Source: Prochlorococcus sp. AG-363-M21 (lineage in GTDB: Bacteria > Cyanobacteriota > Cyanobacteriia > PCC-6307 > Cyanobiaceae). From it: 64,000 nt of DNA. Every line of letters begins with the position of its first letter. Position 1 is the stretch's first letter. The translations under genes and the position numbers were made by a program. The stretch spans positions 1 to 64,000 of the forward strand of contig QCFU01000004.1 in NCBI GenBank assembly GCA_003278305.1, read 5' to 3'. Shown piece after piece: positions 63,319 through 64,000 of the stretch. Under the pieces are notes generated by a model. The model worked only from the letters and a program-made list of their open reading frames with translations, was not told the origin of the DNA and ran no database searches.

Positions 63319-64000
63319 CTAATCGCTTATCCATTTAAGTTTCTCACATTTCCTTTTTTTTAGTAAAGACTTTGCCTGGTTTTTATCAATACATTCGCTA
63401 AGCTCAAGAACTGCTATATGACCCTGTTCATGCAATTTCCTTTGTTCTTCTAATGCATCTTCTATTGACTTGTTTGAACTAAAAGCAACCAGAACTTTTT
63501 CTTGACTAGTATCTTTTATAAAAGTTGCATATTTATTTAGTTCTCTAATTTTATCAATGTAAAAGGCAAAACCTCCTCCAATATGATTATGTGTTTGACT
63601 CCCAAATTTCCTTACCAGTTCATCATAACGTCCTCCTCTAGCGATTACGACTGGGGCACTAGTTCCTTCGCAAACTAACTCAAATATAATTCCAGTATAT
63701 AAATCAAATAGAGGCTTATATGTTGGATCTAGTTGTATATTAATGTTATACTTTTGGCCTATCGGTTTTATAATATTGAACAGTCTTTTTAAAGAATTTA
63801 TTGTATCATTTTCTCCAAATATACTACTTAATTGATTTAAGACCTCTTCAGGCTCTCCTCTTAACTTCTGGATACTTAGCAGATTATTCTTTTCCTGTGA
63901 TGAAATTTCAAGTTTATTAAATTCAACCAAGTCAAAGTTTATAAAAGCTTTATTGATCTTTTCTTGAAGCTTATTTTCATATCTAGAAAGGATTAAATTC
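63319..64000 (-). CDS. hisZ: ATP phosphoribosyltransferase regulatory subunit HisZ, partial
   Basis: Frame is open through the right window edge (5' end outside), with 226 codons plus a stop visible. IARGGRYDELVRKFGSQTHN and GGGFAFYIDKIREL are the class II synthetase-like core shared with HisRS, and the C-terminal region is short and without an anticodon-binding domain, which points to HisZ rather than histidyl-tRNA synthetase. HisZ activates HisG in histidine synthesis. Six bases upstream of the ferredoxin gene. Confidence 0.82.
   Translation of the reverse strand, partial: NLILSRYENKLQEKINKAFINFDLVEFNKLEISSQEKNNLLSIQKLRGEPEEVLNQLSSIFGENDTINSLKRLFNIIKPIGQKYNINIQLDPTYKPLFDLYTGIIFELVCEGTSAPVVIARGGRYDELVRKFGSQTHNHIGGGFAFYIDKIRELNKYATFIKDTSQEKVLVAFSSNKSIEDALEEQRKLHEQGHIAVLELSECIDKNQAKSLLKKRKCEKLKWISD

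Overview
The window looks like a chromosome segment of a low-light-adapted Prochlorococcus, or a very close marine picocyanobacterium. It is AT-rich and gene-dense. It carries photosystem and thylakoid genes (psaK, petN, a psb29/thf1-type gene, three high-light-inducible hli genes), a B12-dependent ribonucleotide reductase, a purK/6S RNA pair, and many very small genes of marine-picocyanobacterial type (DUF1651, DUF3104, DUF1543, DUF3531, DUF2499/DUF3593). No rRNA, convincing tRNA, IS element, phage or CRISPR array was seen. Strain cannot be fixed by eye.

Layout. 1-6.6 kb: a minus-strand type IV pilus cluster with five prepilin-like genes (one cut by the window edge), a secreted unknown and prepilin peptidase pilD. 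6.6-7.7 kb: small genes and a perfect bidirectional terminator hairpin. 7.8-32.8 kb: mostly core housekeeping. This includes nrdJ, RF3, hslO, rsmE, a five-gene minus-strand run (aminotransferase, phnD, phnC, double-length phnE, GDSL hydrolase), ispG, ctpA, nadA, aroB and purK, then 6S RNA.

33-46.4 kb is an accessory-like block. It has more than twenty mostly tiny genes on alternating strands with long AT-rich gaps: three hli genes, a rhomboid/rhombosortase-like protease, small secreted or lipoprotein products, and two tandem secreted unknowns facing a CsgG-like protein.

46.4-64 kb returns to core genes. petN, psb29, clpP and ftsH form a photosynthesis-maintenance and proteolysis group. They are followed by an FtsX-type ABC permease, pyk, scpB, ilvA, dxs with a geranylgeranyl-reductase-like flavoprotein, psaK, a DUF3593/DUF2499 pair, a peroxiredoxin, rpmB, htpG, a 2x[4Fe-4S] ferredoxin and a partial hisZ.

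The most interesting parts are the pilin operon with a very large tip-like minor pilin lacking Glu5, the CsgG-like/secreted-protein group, the rhombosortase-like protein with no visible substrate, the triplicated octamer at a start codon, and the micro-ORFs in the 33-46 kb block.
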